DNA of 53,415 bases from Pseudomonadota bacterium. GTDB taxonomy: Bacteria; Pseudomonadota; Alphaproteobacteria; Caulobacterales; Caulobacteraceae. The stretch lies in assembly GCA_023432855.1 (NCBI GenBank), contig JAEZEZ010000060.1, positions 1 to 53,415 on the forward strand. The letters run 5' to 3'. How positions within the stretch are numbered: the first letter of the stretch is position 1; every line of letters starts with the position of its first letter. The notes below the pieces were generated by a model. It was given only the letters and a program-made list of their open reading frames with translations. It had not been told where the DNA came from and made no database searches. The position numbers were made by a program, and so were the translations under genes. Shown here in pieces: positions 6,471 to 17,316 of the stretch.

Positions 6471-7979
6471 ATGGGTAGCCAAATGACACTCCCCGCCTTC
6501 GCACCCGGCCACGACGCCACCGGCGCCGCGATCGCCTCGCTGCCGCACAATCTGGAGGCCGAGCAGGCGCTCCTCGGCGCCGTCCTGTTCGACAACGCCG
6601 CCTACGAGCGGCTGGGCGACACCCTTCAGTCGCGCCACTTCTACGAGCCGTTCCACCAGCGGCTGTTCGAGGCCATCGAGGACCACGTCCGCAAGGGCCT
6701 GCTGGCCGAGCCGATCGTACTCATGGAGCGGTTCAAGCGCGACCCGGCGTTCGAGGAGCTGGGCGGCATCCGCTATCTGGCGGACCTCGTGGACCGCGCG
6801 CCGCCGGCGGCCAACGCCGCCGATTACGGCCGGGTGGTCTATGACCTGGCGCTGCGCCGCGACCTGATCCGCATCGGCGGCGAGATCAGCCGTGTCGCCC
6901 ACGAGGGCGGCGATCCGGAGCCGATCGAGGCGCGCGAGCAGATCGAGAGCGCCGAGCTGCAGCTCTACGCCCTGGCCGAGAGCGGCGCGCCGTCGACCGG
7001 CTTCGTCACCTTCGCCGACGCCCTGACCGGCGCGGTCAACATGGCCGCCGAGGCCTTCGAGCGGGACGGCGGCCTGGCCGGCGTCTCGACCGGCCTGATC
7101 GACCTCGACCGGAAGATCGGCGGCCTGCACCCGTCCGACCTCATCATCCTCGCCGGCCGTCCCTCGATGGGTAAGACGGCGCTGGCCACCAACATCGCCT
7201 TCAACGTCGCCAAGTCCTACGCCTGGGAGCCCCAGCCGGACGGCTCGCGCAAGACGGTGCGCGGGGGCGTGGTGGCCTTCTTCTCGCTGGAAATGAGCGC
7301 CGAGCAGCTGGCCATGCGTCTGCTGGCCGACGCCTCGGGCGTGTCGTCCGACCGCCTGCGCAAGGGCGAGATCGACGCTTCGGAGTTCGGGCGCGTCCGT
7401 GACGCCGCCATGGAGATCCAGGAAGCGCCGCTGCACATCGACGATACCGGCGGCCTGTCGCTGGCCAAGCTGACGGCGCGCGCGCGCCGGCTGAAGCGCC
7501 AGCACGGCCTGGACCTGATCGTGGTCGACTACCTGCAGCTGGTCACCACCACCGGCGGCGGCAAGGACGTCAACCGGGTGCAGGAGGTCTCCATGATCAC
7601 CCAGGGCCTCAAGGCCCTGGCCAAGGAACTGGACGTGCCGGTGATCGCCCTCTCGCAGCTGAGCCGCCAGGTCGAGCAGCGCGAGGACAAGCGGCCCCAG
7701 CTCTCGGACCTGCGCGAATCCGGCTCGATCGAACAGGACGCCGACATCGTCATGTTCGTCTATCGCGAGAGCTATTACGTCGGCCGCCAGGAGCCCGACG
7801 CGGTGAAGGACGCCGCCAAGCACCTCGAGTGGCAGGACGACATGGACCGGCTGAAGAACCTGGCCGAGGTCATCATCGGCAAGCAGCGCCACGGCCCCAT
7901 CGGCACCGTGAAGCTGAGCTTCGACGAGGACACCACCCGCTTCGGCAACCTGGCCCGGGAGGGCCGGTACGACTACTGA
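6471..7979 (+). CDS. dnaB: Replicative DNA helicase
   Basis: Hexameric 5'-3' helicase that unwinds the fork and recruits primase. The N-terminal domain starts SLPHNLEAEQALLGAVLFD; the RecA-like motor has Walker A GRPSMGKTAL (about residue 224), the following helicase motif FFSLEMSAEQLAMRLL, Walker B LDLIVVDYLQL, and the C-terminal RESGSIEQDADIVMFVYR. About 500 residues, normal length; no intein interrupts the motifs. ATG 6471 or ATG 6483 could be the start; neither has a strong ribosome site. The upstream gap carries a 20-bp palindrome, a DnaA-box-like sequence and a GANTC site, in keeping with cell-cycle control, which is inference. Confidence 0.96.
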   Translation: MGSQMTLPAFAPGHDATGAAIASLPHNLEAEQALLGAVLFDNAAYERLGDTLQSRHFYEPFHQRLFEAIEDHVRKGLLAEPIVLMERFKRDPAFEELGGIRYLADLVDRAPPAANAADYGRVVYDLALRRDLIRIGGEISRVAHEGGDPEPIEAREQIESAELQLYALAESGAPSTGFVTFADALTGAVNMAAEAFERDGGLAGVSTGLIDLDRKIGGLHPSDLIILAGRPSMGKTALATNIAFNVAKSYAWEPQPDGSRKTVRGGVVAFFSLEMSAEQLAMRLLADASGVSSDRLRKGEIDASEFGRVRDAAMEIQEAPLHIDDTGGLSLAKLTARARRLKRQHGLDLIVVDYLQLVTTTGGGKDVNRVQEVSMITQGLKALAKELDVPVIALSQLSRQVEQREDKRPQLSDLRESGSIEQDADIVMFVYRESYYVGRQEPDAVKDAAKHLEWQDDMDRLKNLAEVIIGKQRHGPIGTVKLSFDEDTTRFGNLAREGRYDY

Positions 7980-8044
7980 CCGCGGGCTGAGCCTTTCAGC
8001 CGTTTGCGCGTTACCGCCCTGAGGCGAGTAAGCCGGAGGGACGC

Positions 8045-10648
8045 GTGCGGGCTGAGGGGGCGACCAGACCTGAGTTTCTCAATGCGCCGGGCGAACTGCC
8101 GGAGCTCATCGGGCGGCACCCGTGGGCGGCCACCTCACTCGGCCCGATCGAGACCTGGCCCCAGAGCCTGCGCACGGTCGTCGGCCTGATCCTGCGCTCC
8201 GCCGTCCCGATCGTCCTGCTGTGGGGCGAGGACGGCGTCATGATCTACAACGACGCCTACTCCGGCTTCGCCGGGGGCCGGCATCCTGGCCTCCTGGGCT
8301 CCAAGGTCCGCGAGGGCTGGCCCGAGGTGGCCGACTTCAACGACAACGTCATGCGGGTCGGCCTTGCAGGCGGCACCCTCGCCTACCGCGACCAGGAGCT
8401 GACCCTGCATCGCACGGGGCGGGCCGAACAGGTCTGGATGAACCTGGACTACTCGCCCGTGCCGGGGGACGACGGCCGGCCCCAGGGCGTCATCGCCATC
8501 GTCATCGAAACGACCGACCGCGTGCTGGCCGACCGCGCGCAGCGCGAAGCCACCGCGGCGCTGAGCGAGAGCGAGCGCCGCCTGCGCTTCCTCGACACCC
8601 TGGAGGTCGAGGTGGGTCGCCTGACGGACGCCGACGCCATCCTTGCGAAGACGACCCGGATGGTCGGGGAACACCTGGGCCTGACCAACTGCGCCTACGC
8701 CGACATGGACGAGGACGAGGACGGCTTCACCATCCGCGGCGATTGGGCGGCCGAAGGATCGCCGAGCATTGTCGGCCACTATCGCCTCGCGGACTTCGGC
8801 CGTCTGGCCGTCGAGCGCCTGGGCGCCGGCGAGCCTCTGGTCATCCGCGACAACCTGAAGGAACTCGACGCGGACGAGGCCGCCACCTTCCAGGCCATCG
8901 GCATCGGCGCGACCATCTGCATGCCGCTGGTCAAGCAGGGCCGGCTGACGGCCCTGATGGCGATCCACCACAAGAATCCGCGGGACTGGTCGGCCTATGA
9001 TCTCGCCCTGATCCGCGAGGTGACCGAACGATCATGGGCCCACGTGGAGCGGGTGGGCGCAGAGGCGGAGCTGCGCGCGCGAGAGGCCAGCCTCCGCGAA
9101 CTGAACGCGGACCTGGAACGCCAGGTCATCGAGCGCACCCAGGCGCGCGGCCGCGTCTGGCAGGTGACGCCCGACCTCATGGGAGCGCTGAACGCCGAAG
9201 GGTACATGGAGACCTCGAACCCGGCCTGGAGAACCGTGCTGGGCTGGAGCGAGGCCGAGGTCGCCCGCATGTCCATCTTCGAGATGATGCACCCCGACGA
9301 CGTCGAGCGGACGCGCGCGGCGGTGAAAGAGACCCTGAAGGGCCAGCCGGCGATCCGCTTTCCCAACCGCTACCGCTGCAAGGACGGCTCCTACCGCTGG
9401 ATCTCGTGGATCGGCGTGCCCGAGGACGGCATGGTCTACTGCATCGGCCGCGACATCACCGAGGAGAAGGCGGCGGAGGCGGAGCTGGCCCAGGCCCAGG
9501 AAGCCCTGCGCCAGGCCCAGAAGATGGAGGCGGTCGGACAGCTGACCGGCGGTCTCGCCCACGATTTCAACAACCTGCTGGCGGGCATCGTCGGCAGCCT
9601 GGACCTGCTGCAGAGGCAGTTCGCCGAAGGGCGCTACGACGGCGCCGAGCGCTACGTCGGCATGGCCCAGGCGTCCGCCAAGCGGGCGGCCTCGCTCACC
9701 CAGCGCCTGCTCGCTTTCTCGCGCCGCCAGACGCTCGATCCCCGGCCAACGGACACGAACCGCCTGGTGGTCGGCATGGAGGAGCTGCTGCGCCGGACTG
9801 TCGGCCCCGGCATCGAGGTGCATGTCGACGGCGCGCCCGATCTGTGGCTCACGCGGGTGGACGCCGCCCAGTTGGAAAGCTCGCTGCTCAACCTGGTCAT
9901 CAATGCGCGCGACGCCATGCCCGACGGCGGCCGCATCCTCATTGAAACGGCCAACGCGACGCTCGACCCGCGGGCCGCGAAGACCCTGGAGCTTCCTCCG
10001 GGAGAGTACGTGCGCCTGCGCGTCACCGACACCGGATCGGGGATGACGCCCGAAGTGGCCGAACGGGCGTTCGACCCGTTCTTCACGACCAAGCCCCTGG
10101 GCCAGGGGACTGGCCTCGGCCTGTCCATGATCCACGGCTTCGTGCGCCAGTCGGAGGGGGCCGTGCGTATTCACTCGCAGCCCGGGATGGGATGCACCGT
10201 GACCATCCACCTGCCCCGGTTCGCCGGCGAGCTGGATGCGCCGGAAGCCGTCGAGCCGCAGGCCGAGACAGCCGGCGGCGCCGGGGAAACGGTGCTGGTC
10301 ATCGACGACGAGGAGACCATCAGGATGTTGGTGGTCGAGGTGCTGGAGGAAGCCGGCTATCGGGTGCTGGAGGCCGGAGACGGACCTTCGGGCCTGGATA
10401 TCCTCCGCGCGAACGCCGGCATCGACCTGTTGGTGACGGATGTCGGCCTGCCCGGCGGCATGAACGGACGCCAGGTCGCCGACGCCGCCCGCGCCCTGCA
10501 ACCGGGCCTGAAGGTCCTCTTCATCACCGGCTACGCGGAAAACGCCGTGCTCGGCAGCGGCAGTCTCGAGCCGGGCATGCGGGTCATCACCAAGCCGTTC
10601 GCGGTGGAGGGCCTGGGCGGTCTCGTGCGGGAGATCATCGAAAGCTGA
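8045..10648 (+). CDS. Hybrid sensor histidine kinase (PAS-GAF-PAS-HisKA-HATPase-REC)
   Basis: 867 residues, GTG start with GGAGGG four bases upstream. No membrane segment is visible, so it should be cytoplasmic. In order: an N-terminal PAS-like domain (about 20-155), a GAF domain (about 185-335), a coiled coil (340-375), a second PAS with PAC motif (375-480, ending YCIGRDITEEKAA), the dimerisation helix with phospho-accepting His506 in LTGGLAHDFNNLLAG, an ATPase domain with the N box (NLVINARDAMPDGG) and G boxes (DTGSGM, GQGTGLGLSM), and a receiver with Asp799 in DLLVTDVGLPGG. No partner regulator or phosphotransfer protein is adjacent. The signal is unknown; GAF and PAS domains suggest a small ligand, light or redox cue. 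Confidence 0.92.
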   Translation: MRAEGATRPEFLNAPGELPELIGRHPWAATSLGPIETWPQSLRTVVGLILRSAVPIVLLWGEDGVMIYNDAYSGFAGGRHPGLLGSKVREGWPEVADFNDNVMRVGLAGGTLAYRDQELTLHRTGRAEQVWMNLDYSPVPGDDGRPQGVIAIVIETTDRVLADRAQREATAALSESERRLRFLDTLEVEVGRLTDADAILAKTTRMVGEHLGLTNCAYADMDEDEDGFTIRGDWAAEGSPSIVGHYRLADFGRLAVERLGAGEPLVIRDNLKELDADEAATFQAIGIGATICMPLVKQGRLTALMAIHHKNPRDWSAYDLALIREVTERSWAHVERVGAEAELRAREASLRELNADLERQVIERTQARGRVWQVTPDLMGALNAEGYMETSNPAWRTVLGWSEAEVARMSIFEMMHPDDVERTRAAVKETLKGQPAIRFPNRYRCKDGSYRWISWIGVPEDGMVYCIGRDITEEKAAEAELAQAQEALRQAQKMEAVGQLTGGLAHDFNNLLAGIVGSLDLLQRQFAEGRYDGAERYVGMAQASAKRAASLTQRLLAFSRRQTLDPRPTDTNRLVVGMEELLRRTVGPGIEVHVDGAPDLWLTRVDAAQLESSLLNLVINARDAMPDGGRILIETANATLDPRAAKTLELPPGEYVRLRVTDTGSGMTPEVAERAFDPFFTTKPLGQGTGLGLSMIHGFVRQSEGAVRIHSQPGMGCTVTIHLPRFAGELDAPEAVEPQAETAGGAGETVLVIDDEETIRMLVVEVLEEAGYRVLEAGDGPSGLDILRANAGIDLLVTDVGLPGGMNGRQVADAARALQPGLKVLFITGYAENAVLGSGSLEPGMRVITKPFAVEGLGGLVREIIES

Positions 10649-10780
10649 GGACGCCCGCCGGCGGATGGCCTGTCGCCAGAACACTGGTCGGCGAACCTTG
10701 CTCGCCGGAGGCGACTCGTGCATTCCGGAGCCGCCGGCGCCCAGTTGCTCCGCGCTTGATAAACTCCGGAGCCTCGCCGC

Positions 10781-11206
10781 ATGACCCTTCGCGTCATCCT
10801 CACGACTGCCGCCGTCCTCGCCTTGGCCGCCTGCGGTGACAACGCCGCTCCCCCCGCGGACGACGAAGCCTCGGCAACGACATCAGCCCCACCCCCGCCC
10901 TCAGCTTCGCCCGCCGCCGTCAGTCGCGAAGACGTCGAGTTCGCGGCCGAGTGCCAGGCTCTGCTGAACGCTGCGAACGCGCGCCAGACCGTCTCGCCGA
11001 CCGAAGCCCTGCCCCAGGTCCCTGCCGGGCTCGCCATCTGGTGGACGGGCGAGATGGCGCGGCGCGCCGACGCGGCAGGCCTGACCGAGGACGAACTGCG
11101 GGAACTGCTGACGCGTCGGGCCACGGCGCTCAGTTCCGATGAGGCGGTCGCCGAGGCGGCCCCGCGGGTGCAGGCCTGTATCGACCAGGGCCGCCCCGCG
11201 CGCTGA
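10781..11206 (+). CDS. Small lipoprotein, function unknown
   Basis: 141 residues. The N terminus MTLRVILTTAAVLALAACGD is a lipoprotein signal peptide with lipobox LAAC; the mature protein begins with a Pro/Ser/Ala-rich linker, then a helical domain with two Cys (FAAECQALL and RVQACIDQG) that could form a disulfide. The body is mostly charged helix (RRADAAGLTEDELRELLTRR). It follows the histidine kinase after 132 bases and precedes alr by 88 bases; a functional tie to either is not evident. No family recognised. Confidence 0.75.
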   Translation: MTLRVILTTAAVLALAACGDNAAPPADDEASATTSAPPPPSASPAAVSREDVEFAAECQALLNAANARQTVSPTEALPQVPAGLAIWWTGEMARRADAAGLTEDELRELLTRRATALSSDEAVAEAAPRVQACIDQGRPAR

Positions 11207-11294
11207 GGCGGCTCGAAACGAGTCTCGTCGCTCGACGTATTTCTATCGCCGCGCGCCATTTACGCGCGGGCGGAGAGCATGCATTAGGCGGCGA

Positions 11295-12362
11295 ATGCCC
11301 CCACACCACCCGACGTCCCGCTATACCGTCGATCTCGACGCGCTGGCGGCGAACTACGCCTTCCTGAAGTCGCAGGCCGGCGGGGCGGAAGTGGCCGGGA
11401 TGCTGAAGGCCAACGCCTATGGCCTGGGCGGCGCCCACGTGGCGGCGCGGCTGTGGGAGTGCGGCGCGCGCAGCTTCTTCACCGCAGGCATCGGAGGGGC
11501 CGAGGCGATCCGCGCGCTGATCGGCCCCGACGCCGAGATCTACGTCCTCGACGGCTGCCGCCCCGGGGACGCCGAACGGCTCCTGCGCTCGAAGCTGACG
11601 CCGGTGATCAACAGCATCGAACAGGCGGCCGCCTGGAAGGCCGCCAGGCCGAGAGGGCGCGCCGCCCTGCACGTCGACACCGGAATGAACCGGCTGGGCG
11701 TGCGGCCCGAGGAAGCCCAGGCGCTCGCTCGTCTGGGGTTGGACGTGTCGCTGGTGATGAGCCATCTCGCCTGCGCCGACGAGCCGTCGAACCCGATGAA
11801 CCGGCGCCAGCTAGAGCGCTTCGCCGAGGTCCGTCCCCTGTTCCCCGACGCCCGGGCCAGCTTCGCCAATTCGGGCGGCATCTTCCTGGGCGAAGAGTAT
11901 GCCTTCGACATGGTGCGGCCGGGCATCGCCCTTTATGGCGGCGGACCGGAAGGCAGGCCCGATCCCCGCATCGCTCCGGTCTCCACCCTGGAAGCCGAGA
12001 TCCTGCAGGTGCGCGACGTGCCTGCGGGGGAAAGCGTCGGCTATTCGGCGAGCTTCGTCGCCGAGCGAGCGATGCGGGTGGCGACCGTCGGCATCGGCTA
12101 TGCCGACGGGGTGCTGAGGTCCAATCAGCCGCGGGGGTGCGCCTGGTTCGATGGCGGCCTGCGCCGGATGCTCGGGCGGATCTCCATGGACACCCTGGCG
12201 GTTGACGTTAGCGATTGCCCCGGGGCGAGGCCCGGGCAGTTCGTCGAGTTGTTCGGGAAGAACCTGCCGGTCGACGACGCCGCCGCCGCGGCCGGGACCA
12301 TTTCCTACGAGCTGCTCACGAGCGTCGGCAGTCGGGTCGAGCGGGTCGTGCTCGGGGCCTGA
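11295..12362 (+). CDS. alr: Alanine racemase
   Basis: PLP enzyme making D-alanine for peptidoglycan. After the chosen start (MPPHHPTSRYTVDLDALAAN) comes the PLP-lysine motif GMLKANAYGLGG, then the barrel markers HVDTGMNRLGV and FANSGGIFLG, RPGIALYGG, and the second-domain catalytic Tyr in VGYSASF. The C-terminal GRISMDTLAVDVSD and TISYELLTSVGSRV complete the family pattern. At 355 residues the length is normal; the open frame extends upstream but without homology or a ribosome site. It converges on the Yip1-domain gene with only three bases between stops. Confidence 0.94.
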   Translation: MPPHHPTSRYTVDLDALAANYAFLKSQAGGAEVAGMLKANAYGLGGAHVAARLWECGARSFFTAGIGGAEAIRALIGPDAEIYVLDGCRPGDAERLLRSKLTPVINSIEQAAAWKAARPRGRAALHVDTGMNRLGVRPEEAQALARLGLDVSLVMSHLACADEPSNPMNRRQLERFAEVRPLFPDARASFANSGGIFLGEEYAFDMVRPGIALYGGGPEGRPDPRIAPVSTLEAEILQVRDVPAGESVGYSASFVAERAMRVATVGIGYADGVLRSNQPRGCAWFDGGLRRMLGRISMDTLAVDVSDCPGARPGQFVELFGKNLPVDDAAAAAGTISYELLTSVGSRVERVVLGA

Positions 12363-12365
12363 GGC

Positions 12366-13568
12366 CTACTTCGCCATGCTTTCGAGCCGGGCGAAACCGA
12401 CCGACTGGGCGGCGGACTTCAACTGGGCCATCTCGACGCCGCGGCCTTCGGCCTCGACCATGAACCGCTGGCCGACGAGAACGGAATATTCGCCGGAACG
12501 GTCGGAGCGGTCGTACTGCTCGGTGGTCATGCGGCCGCCCACGGTTGAGACCTTCTCGTAGCGGTCGCCGCTCTGTTCGGTGCGGTTGACGTTGAAGGCT
12601 CCGCCGAGCTGGGCGAAGGCCGCGGCCCCGCCCAGGTCGGTGATGCTGAGCCGGATAGTCGCGTCGCCCCGTTCATAGGTCGCCCTGGCCTCGGCGCTGT
12701 TCATGCCGCCGACCCCGCCCGATGCGGAGCTGATCTCCCCGCGGGAAAACCCCGAAACCGTGGCCGGGAGCAGGCCGGCCAAGGTCTCGGCGGCGACCGG
12801 CTGGACCGCCCCTTCCGCGTCGCCGAGGGCTGCGGTGATGGCCCGCTCCGCCTGGGAGCCGGCCGCCTCCGCCTTGCCCAGATCGACCGAGCCGTAGCCG
12901 GGGACGGTGACCGTCCCCGACGCGGCGCCGCGTTCGGCAAACCTGGCCGCGCCTGAAACGCCGGCCATCGCGCCGGTAACGGCCCCCAGGATCAGGTAGA
13001 CGATGATCGCCACGACCACGACGACCCCGGTGTAGGGCAACGCCTTGTCGGCCGGCGACTTCATCAGGCGCGGCAGGCCCAGATAGAGCAGATAGAGCCC
13101 GTAGAGCCCGCCGAGGGCCGCAAGGATGGCGAGCGCGGGGATCAGGTTGAAGACGCCGGCCACCCAGCCGGCAGTCATGGAATAGACCGCCACCTTGAAA
13201 GCCTGGATGCGGTTCTTCTCGCCGCCGAAGTGCGGGGCCAGGAACTCGATCACCAGCGCCAGCACGGCGACGCCGATCAGCGACATCACATAGCCGATCA
13301 CCGCGCCCGACAGGGCAAACATCAGCGGCGGGCGGTAGGTGACGCCCATGAAGCCGGATCCGAACAGGATGGAGCCCAGAAAGCCGGCGACCGCCGGGAT
13401 GGCGGCGAGGATGACGGCGTAGCGCAGATAGAGGCCCTGGATCGTCGCCGGTTCGTCGTCGATCACCTCCCATTCCGCCTTCGGCTTCAGCAGGATGGAC
13501 TTCACACGCTCGACCAGGCCGCCGCCGGGGGCGGGCGAGGCGGTCGGGGTTGGGTCTTGAGTGCTCAT
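12366..13568 (-). CDS. Yip1-domain membrane protein with C-terminal soluble domain
   Basis: 400 residues. Residues about 20-210 look like a bacterial Yip1 domain: the amphipathic opening LVERVKSILLKPKAEWEVID followed by about five hydrophobic segments. After about residue 225 comes a soluble half without membrane segments, rich in Ala/Gly, ending in a beta-rich stretch (RTEQSGDRYEKVSTVGGRMT... YSVLVGQRFMVEAEGRGV). Yip1 proteins of bacteria have no firm function; the soluble half is probably extracytoplasmic by membrane topology, which I infer. It converges with alr and is divergent from radA over a 139-base gap that must hold both promoters. Confidence 0.8.
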   Translation of the reverse strand: MSTQDPTPTASPAPGGGLVERVKSILLKPKAEWEVIDDEPATIQGLYLRYAVILAAIPAVAGFLGSILFGSGFMGVTYRPPLMFALSGAVIGYVMSLIGVAVLALVIEFLAPHFGGEKNRIQAFKVAVYSMTAGWVAGVFNLIPALAILAALGGLYGLYLLYLGLPRLMKSPADKALPYTGVVVVVAIIVYLILGAVTGAMAGVSGAARFAERGAASGTVTVPGYGSVDLGKAEAAGSQAERAITAALGDAEGAVQPVAAETLAGLLPATVSGFSRGEISSASGGVGGMNSAEARATYERGDATIRLSITDLGGAAAFAQLGGAFNVNRTEQSGDRYEKVSTVGGRMTTEQYDRSDRSGEYSVLVGQRFMVEAEGRGVEMAQLKSAAQSVGFARLESMAK

Positions 13569-13707
13569 GGCGTCTCCCTCGAAATCTGTCGTCCCGGCGC
13601 CACGCTAACGCCGTTATGGCCACGGTGCGAGGCGGCGCGCCGCGAATCCGCCGCCGAATCACGGGAAAGTCAGGCGTCGGACGGCATTGAAGCTGAACGG
13701 AGGACGC

Positions 13708-15092
<1,385 letters not shown>

Positions 15093-15096
<4 letters not shown>

Positions 15097-15716
15097 CCTT
15101 CTTCGACGGCCTCGCCCTGCTCGTGCTCGCGGTGTCGGCGCTCGCCGGGCTCTGGCGCGGCGGCGCGCGCGAGATCGTCTCCCTCTTCACCTTCCTGCTG
15201 GCCGGGCTGATCGCCCTGCTGGCCCTGCCCCTCACCGGGCCAATCGGCCGCGACATGCTGGACCCGGACTGGGCCGGCACCGTGGCCGCCGTGCTGGTCG
15301 TGTTCGTGGCGTTCGGCCTGCTGCTGCGCCTGCTCGCGAAGTGGCTCAGCCGCAGCCTGCACGAGAGCGACCACCTCGGCGGCGTCGACCGCCTTGCTGG
15401 ACTGGGGTTCGGGCTGTTGCGGGGCCTCGTCCTCCTGGGGGTCGTGCACCTGATGCTCTACGCCGCGACGCCGCCGGGCCGGATTCCGCCCTGGTACCGG
15501 GAGGCGATGGTCTATCCGGCCGGCGCGGCTGCGGCGAAAGCGCTCCAGGTGGTGCTTCCCGAGGGCGCCAAGGTGGCGGACCGGGTGGCTCCGGTGGTAG
15601 AGCGCAGCGTCCGTCGCGGCGCCTCCGATGGGCCGCATTCGGACGATAAGGGCGCGGCGCCCTATAGTCAGCGACAGCGGGAAGACATGGACAAGCTGGT
15701 GGAGACGACCCGATGA
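15093..15716 (+). CDS. cvpA: CvpA family membrane protein
   Basis: 207-residue inner-membrane protein with four hydrophobic segments (about 5-22, 28-50, 64-86, 103-120) and a hydrophilic C-terminal tail of about 75 residues. GLWRGGAREIVSL and the Gly-rich segment GVDRLAGLGFGLLRGLVLL match the colicin V production protein family, which commonly sits just upstream of purF. The role is unclear in the literature; links to purine synthesis and envelope stress have been reported in other bacteria. It overlaps radA and purF by four bases each (ATGA), the tightest arrangement in the window. Confidence 0.9.
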
Positions 15717-17203
15717 GCAGCCATCGCGAGTTCGTGCAGCCCGCGCCCGTGCGCGACCCGGACGACGACGCGCCCCGGCTCGAGTGCGGCGTCTTCGGCG
15801 TCTTCGGCATCGAGGACGCCAGCGCCATCGCCGCGCTCGGCCTGCACGCGCTGCAGCACCGCGGGCAGGAAGCCTGCGGCATCGCCAGCTCCGACGGCGC
15901 GAGGTTCCACACCGAACGTCACATGGGCCTCGTCGGCGACGCCTTTACCGGGCCAGACCTGGTCACCCGCCTGCCCGGACGCGGCGCCATCGGCCACACG
16001 CGCTATTCGACCGCCGGCGGCAGCTTCATCCGCAACGTGCAGCCGATGTTCGCGGATCTGGATTCCGGCGGCATCGCGCTGGCCCACAACGGCAACCTGA
16101 CCAACTTCCTCAGCCTTCGCACCGAACTGGTGGCCGAGGGCGCAATCTTCCAGTCGACCTCGGACTCCGAGGTGATCCTCCACCTGATCGCGCGCTCGCG
16201 GAAGGCGCGGATCATGGACCGCTTCATCGACGCCCTGTCTCGCATCGAGGGCGGCTACGCCCTCGTGGCCCTGACCAACAAGAAGCTGATCGGCGCGCGC
16301 GATCCCCTGGGTATCCGGCCGCTGGTGCTGGGCGAGCGGCACGGCCGGTACGTGCTGGCGTCCGAGACCTGCGCGCTGGACATGATCGGCGCGACCTTCG
16401 TGCGCGACATCGAGCACGGCGAGGTGGTGGTGATCGACGAAAAGGGCGTGGAGTCGCTGCGCCCGTTCCCGGCCAAGCAGGCCCGCCCCTGCGTCTTCGA
16501 GTACGTCTACTTCGCCCGCCCGGACAGCATCGTGAACGGCCGTTCGGTCTATGACGTGCGCAAGAACATGGGCCGGATCCTGTCGCGCGAGACGGGCGTC
16601 GAAGCCGACGTCATCGTGCCGGTGCCCGATTCCGGCGTGCCCGCGGCGCTCGGCTATGCCGAGGAGAGCGGCATCCCGTTCGAACTGGGCATCATCCGCA
16701 ACCACTACATCGGCCGCACCTTCATCCAGCCCACCCAGGCGGTGCGCGACCTGGGCGTGCGCCGCAAGCACAGCCCCAACCGCTCGGTCCTGGCCGGCAA
16801 GCGGGTGGTGCTGATCGACGATTCCATCGTGCGCGGCACTACCTCGGTGAAGATCGTGCGCATGGTGCGCGAGGCCGGCGCCCGCGAGGTGCACCTGCGC
16901 TCGGCCTCCCCGCCCATCAAGTGGCCGGACTTCTACGGCATCGACATGCCCGATCAGGACCGCCTGCTGGCGGCGCAGAAGTCGCTGGACGAGATGCAGC
17001 GCTTCCTGGAGGTCGATTCCCTGGGCTTCCTGTCGGTGCAGGGGCTCTACGACGCCATGGACGCCGGCCCCCGCGACCCGCAGACGCCGCAGTTCACCGA
17101 CCACTACTTCACCGGCGACTACCCCACTCGCCTGCGCGACCGCGAAATCGCCGAAGGCCGCGACGACTCCGTCGTGCAACTGAGCCTGCTGGCGAGCGCC
17201 TGA
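15713..17203 (+). CDS. purF: Amidophosphoribosyltransferase
   Basis: First committed step of purine synthesis: PRPP plus glutamine to phosphoribosylamine. A 24-residue propeptide precedes the N-terminal nucleophile Cys25 (ECGVFGVFG), which should be exposed by cleavage. The Ntn glutaminase has LQHRGQEACGI and GHTRYSTAGG; the PRTase domain has the PRPP loop VVLIDDSIVRGTTS. The Cys motifs expected for the 4Fe-4S-type enzyme are plausible (RPCVFEYVYFARPDS, C-terminal half) but I did not verify all ligands. 496 residues, normal size. Coupled to cvpA by ATGA. Confidence 0.96.
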   Translation: MSSHREFVQPAPVRDPDDDAPRLECGVFGVFGIEDASAIAALGLHALQHRGQEACGIASSDGARFHTERHMGLVGDAFTGPDLVTRLPGRGAIGHTRYSTAGGSFIRNVQPMFADLDSGGIALAHNGNLTNFLSLRTELVAEGAIFQSTSDSEVILHLIARSRKARIMDRFIDALSRIEGGYALVALTNKKLIGARDPLGIRPLVLGERHGRYVLASETCALDMIGATFVRDIEHGEVVVIDEKGVESLRPFPAKQARPCVFEYVYFARPDSIVNGRSVYDVRKNMGRILSRETGVEADVIVPVPDSGVPAALGYAEESGIPFELGIIRNHYIGRTFIQPTQAVRDLGVRRKHSPNRSVLAGKRVVLIDDSIVRGTTSVKIVRMVREAGAREVHLRSASPPIKWPDFYGIDMPDQDRLLAAQKSLDEMQRFLEVDSLGFLSVQGLYDAMDAGPRDPQTPQFTDHYFTGDYPTRLRDREIAEGRDDSVVQLSLLASA

Positions 17204-17316
17204 CGACCGCCGCCGTCCCGCGGACAGCGCTTCGCGCCGGCGTCGGACGGCGAATTGAGCTCTGGCGCCCGGCAGTCCATCCGCTAGGCTGAACCCCGTT
17301 CGCCGGGGGGAGACCG

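Noticed and set aside
6471..7979. An intein in DnaB
   Set aside because: DnaB often hosts inteins, but the length is normal and the Walker A and later helicase motifs are contiguous.
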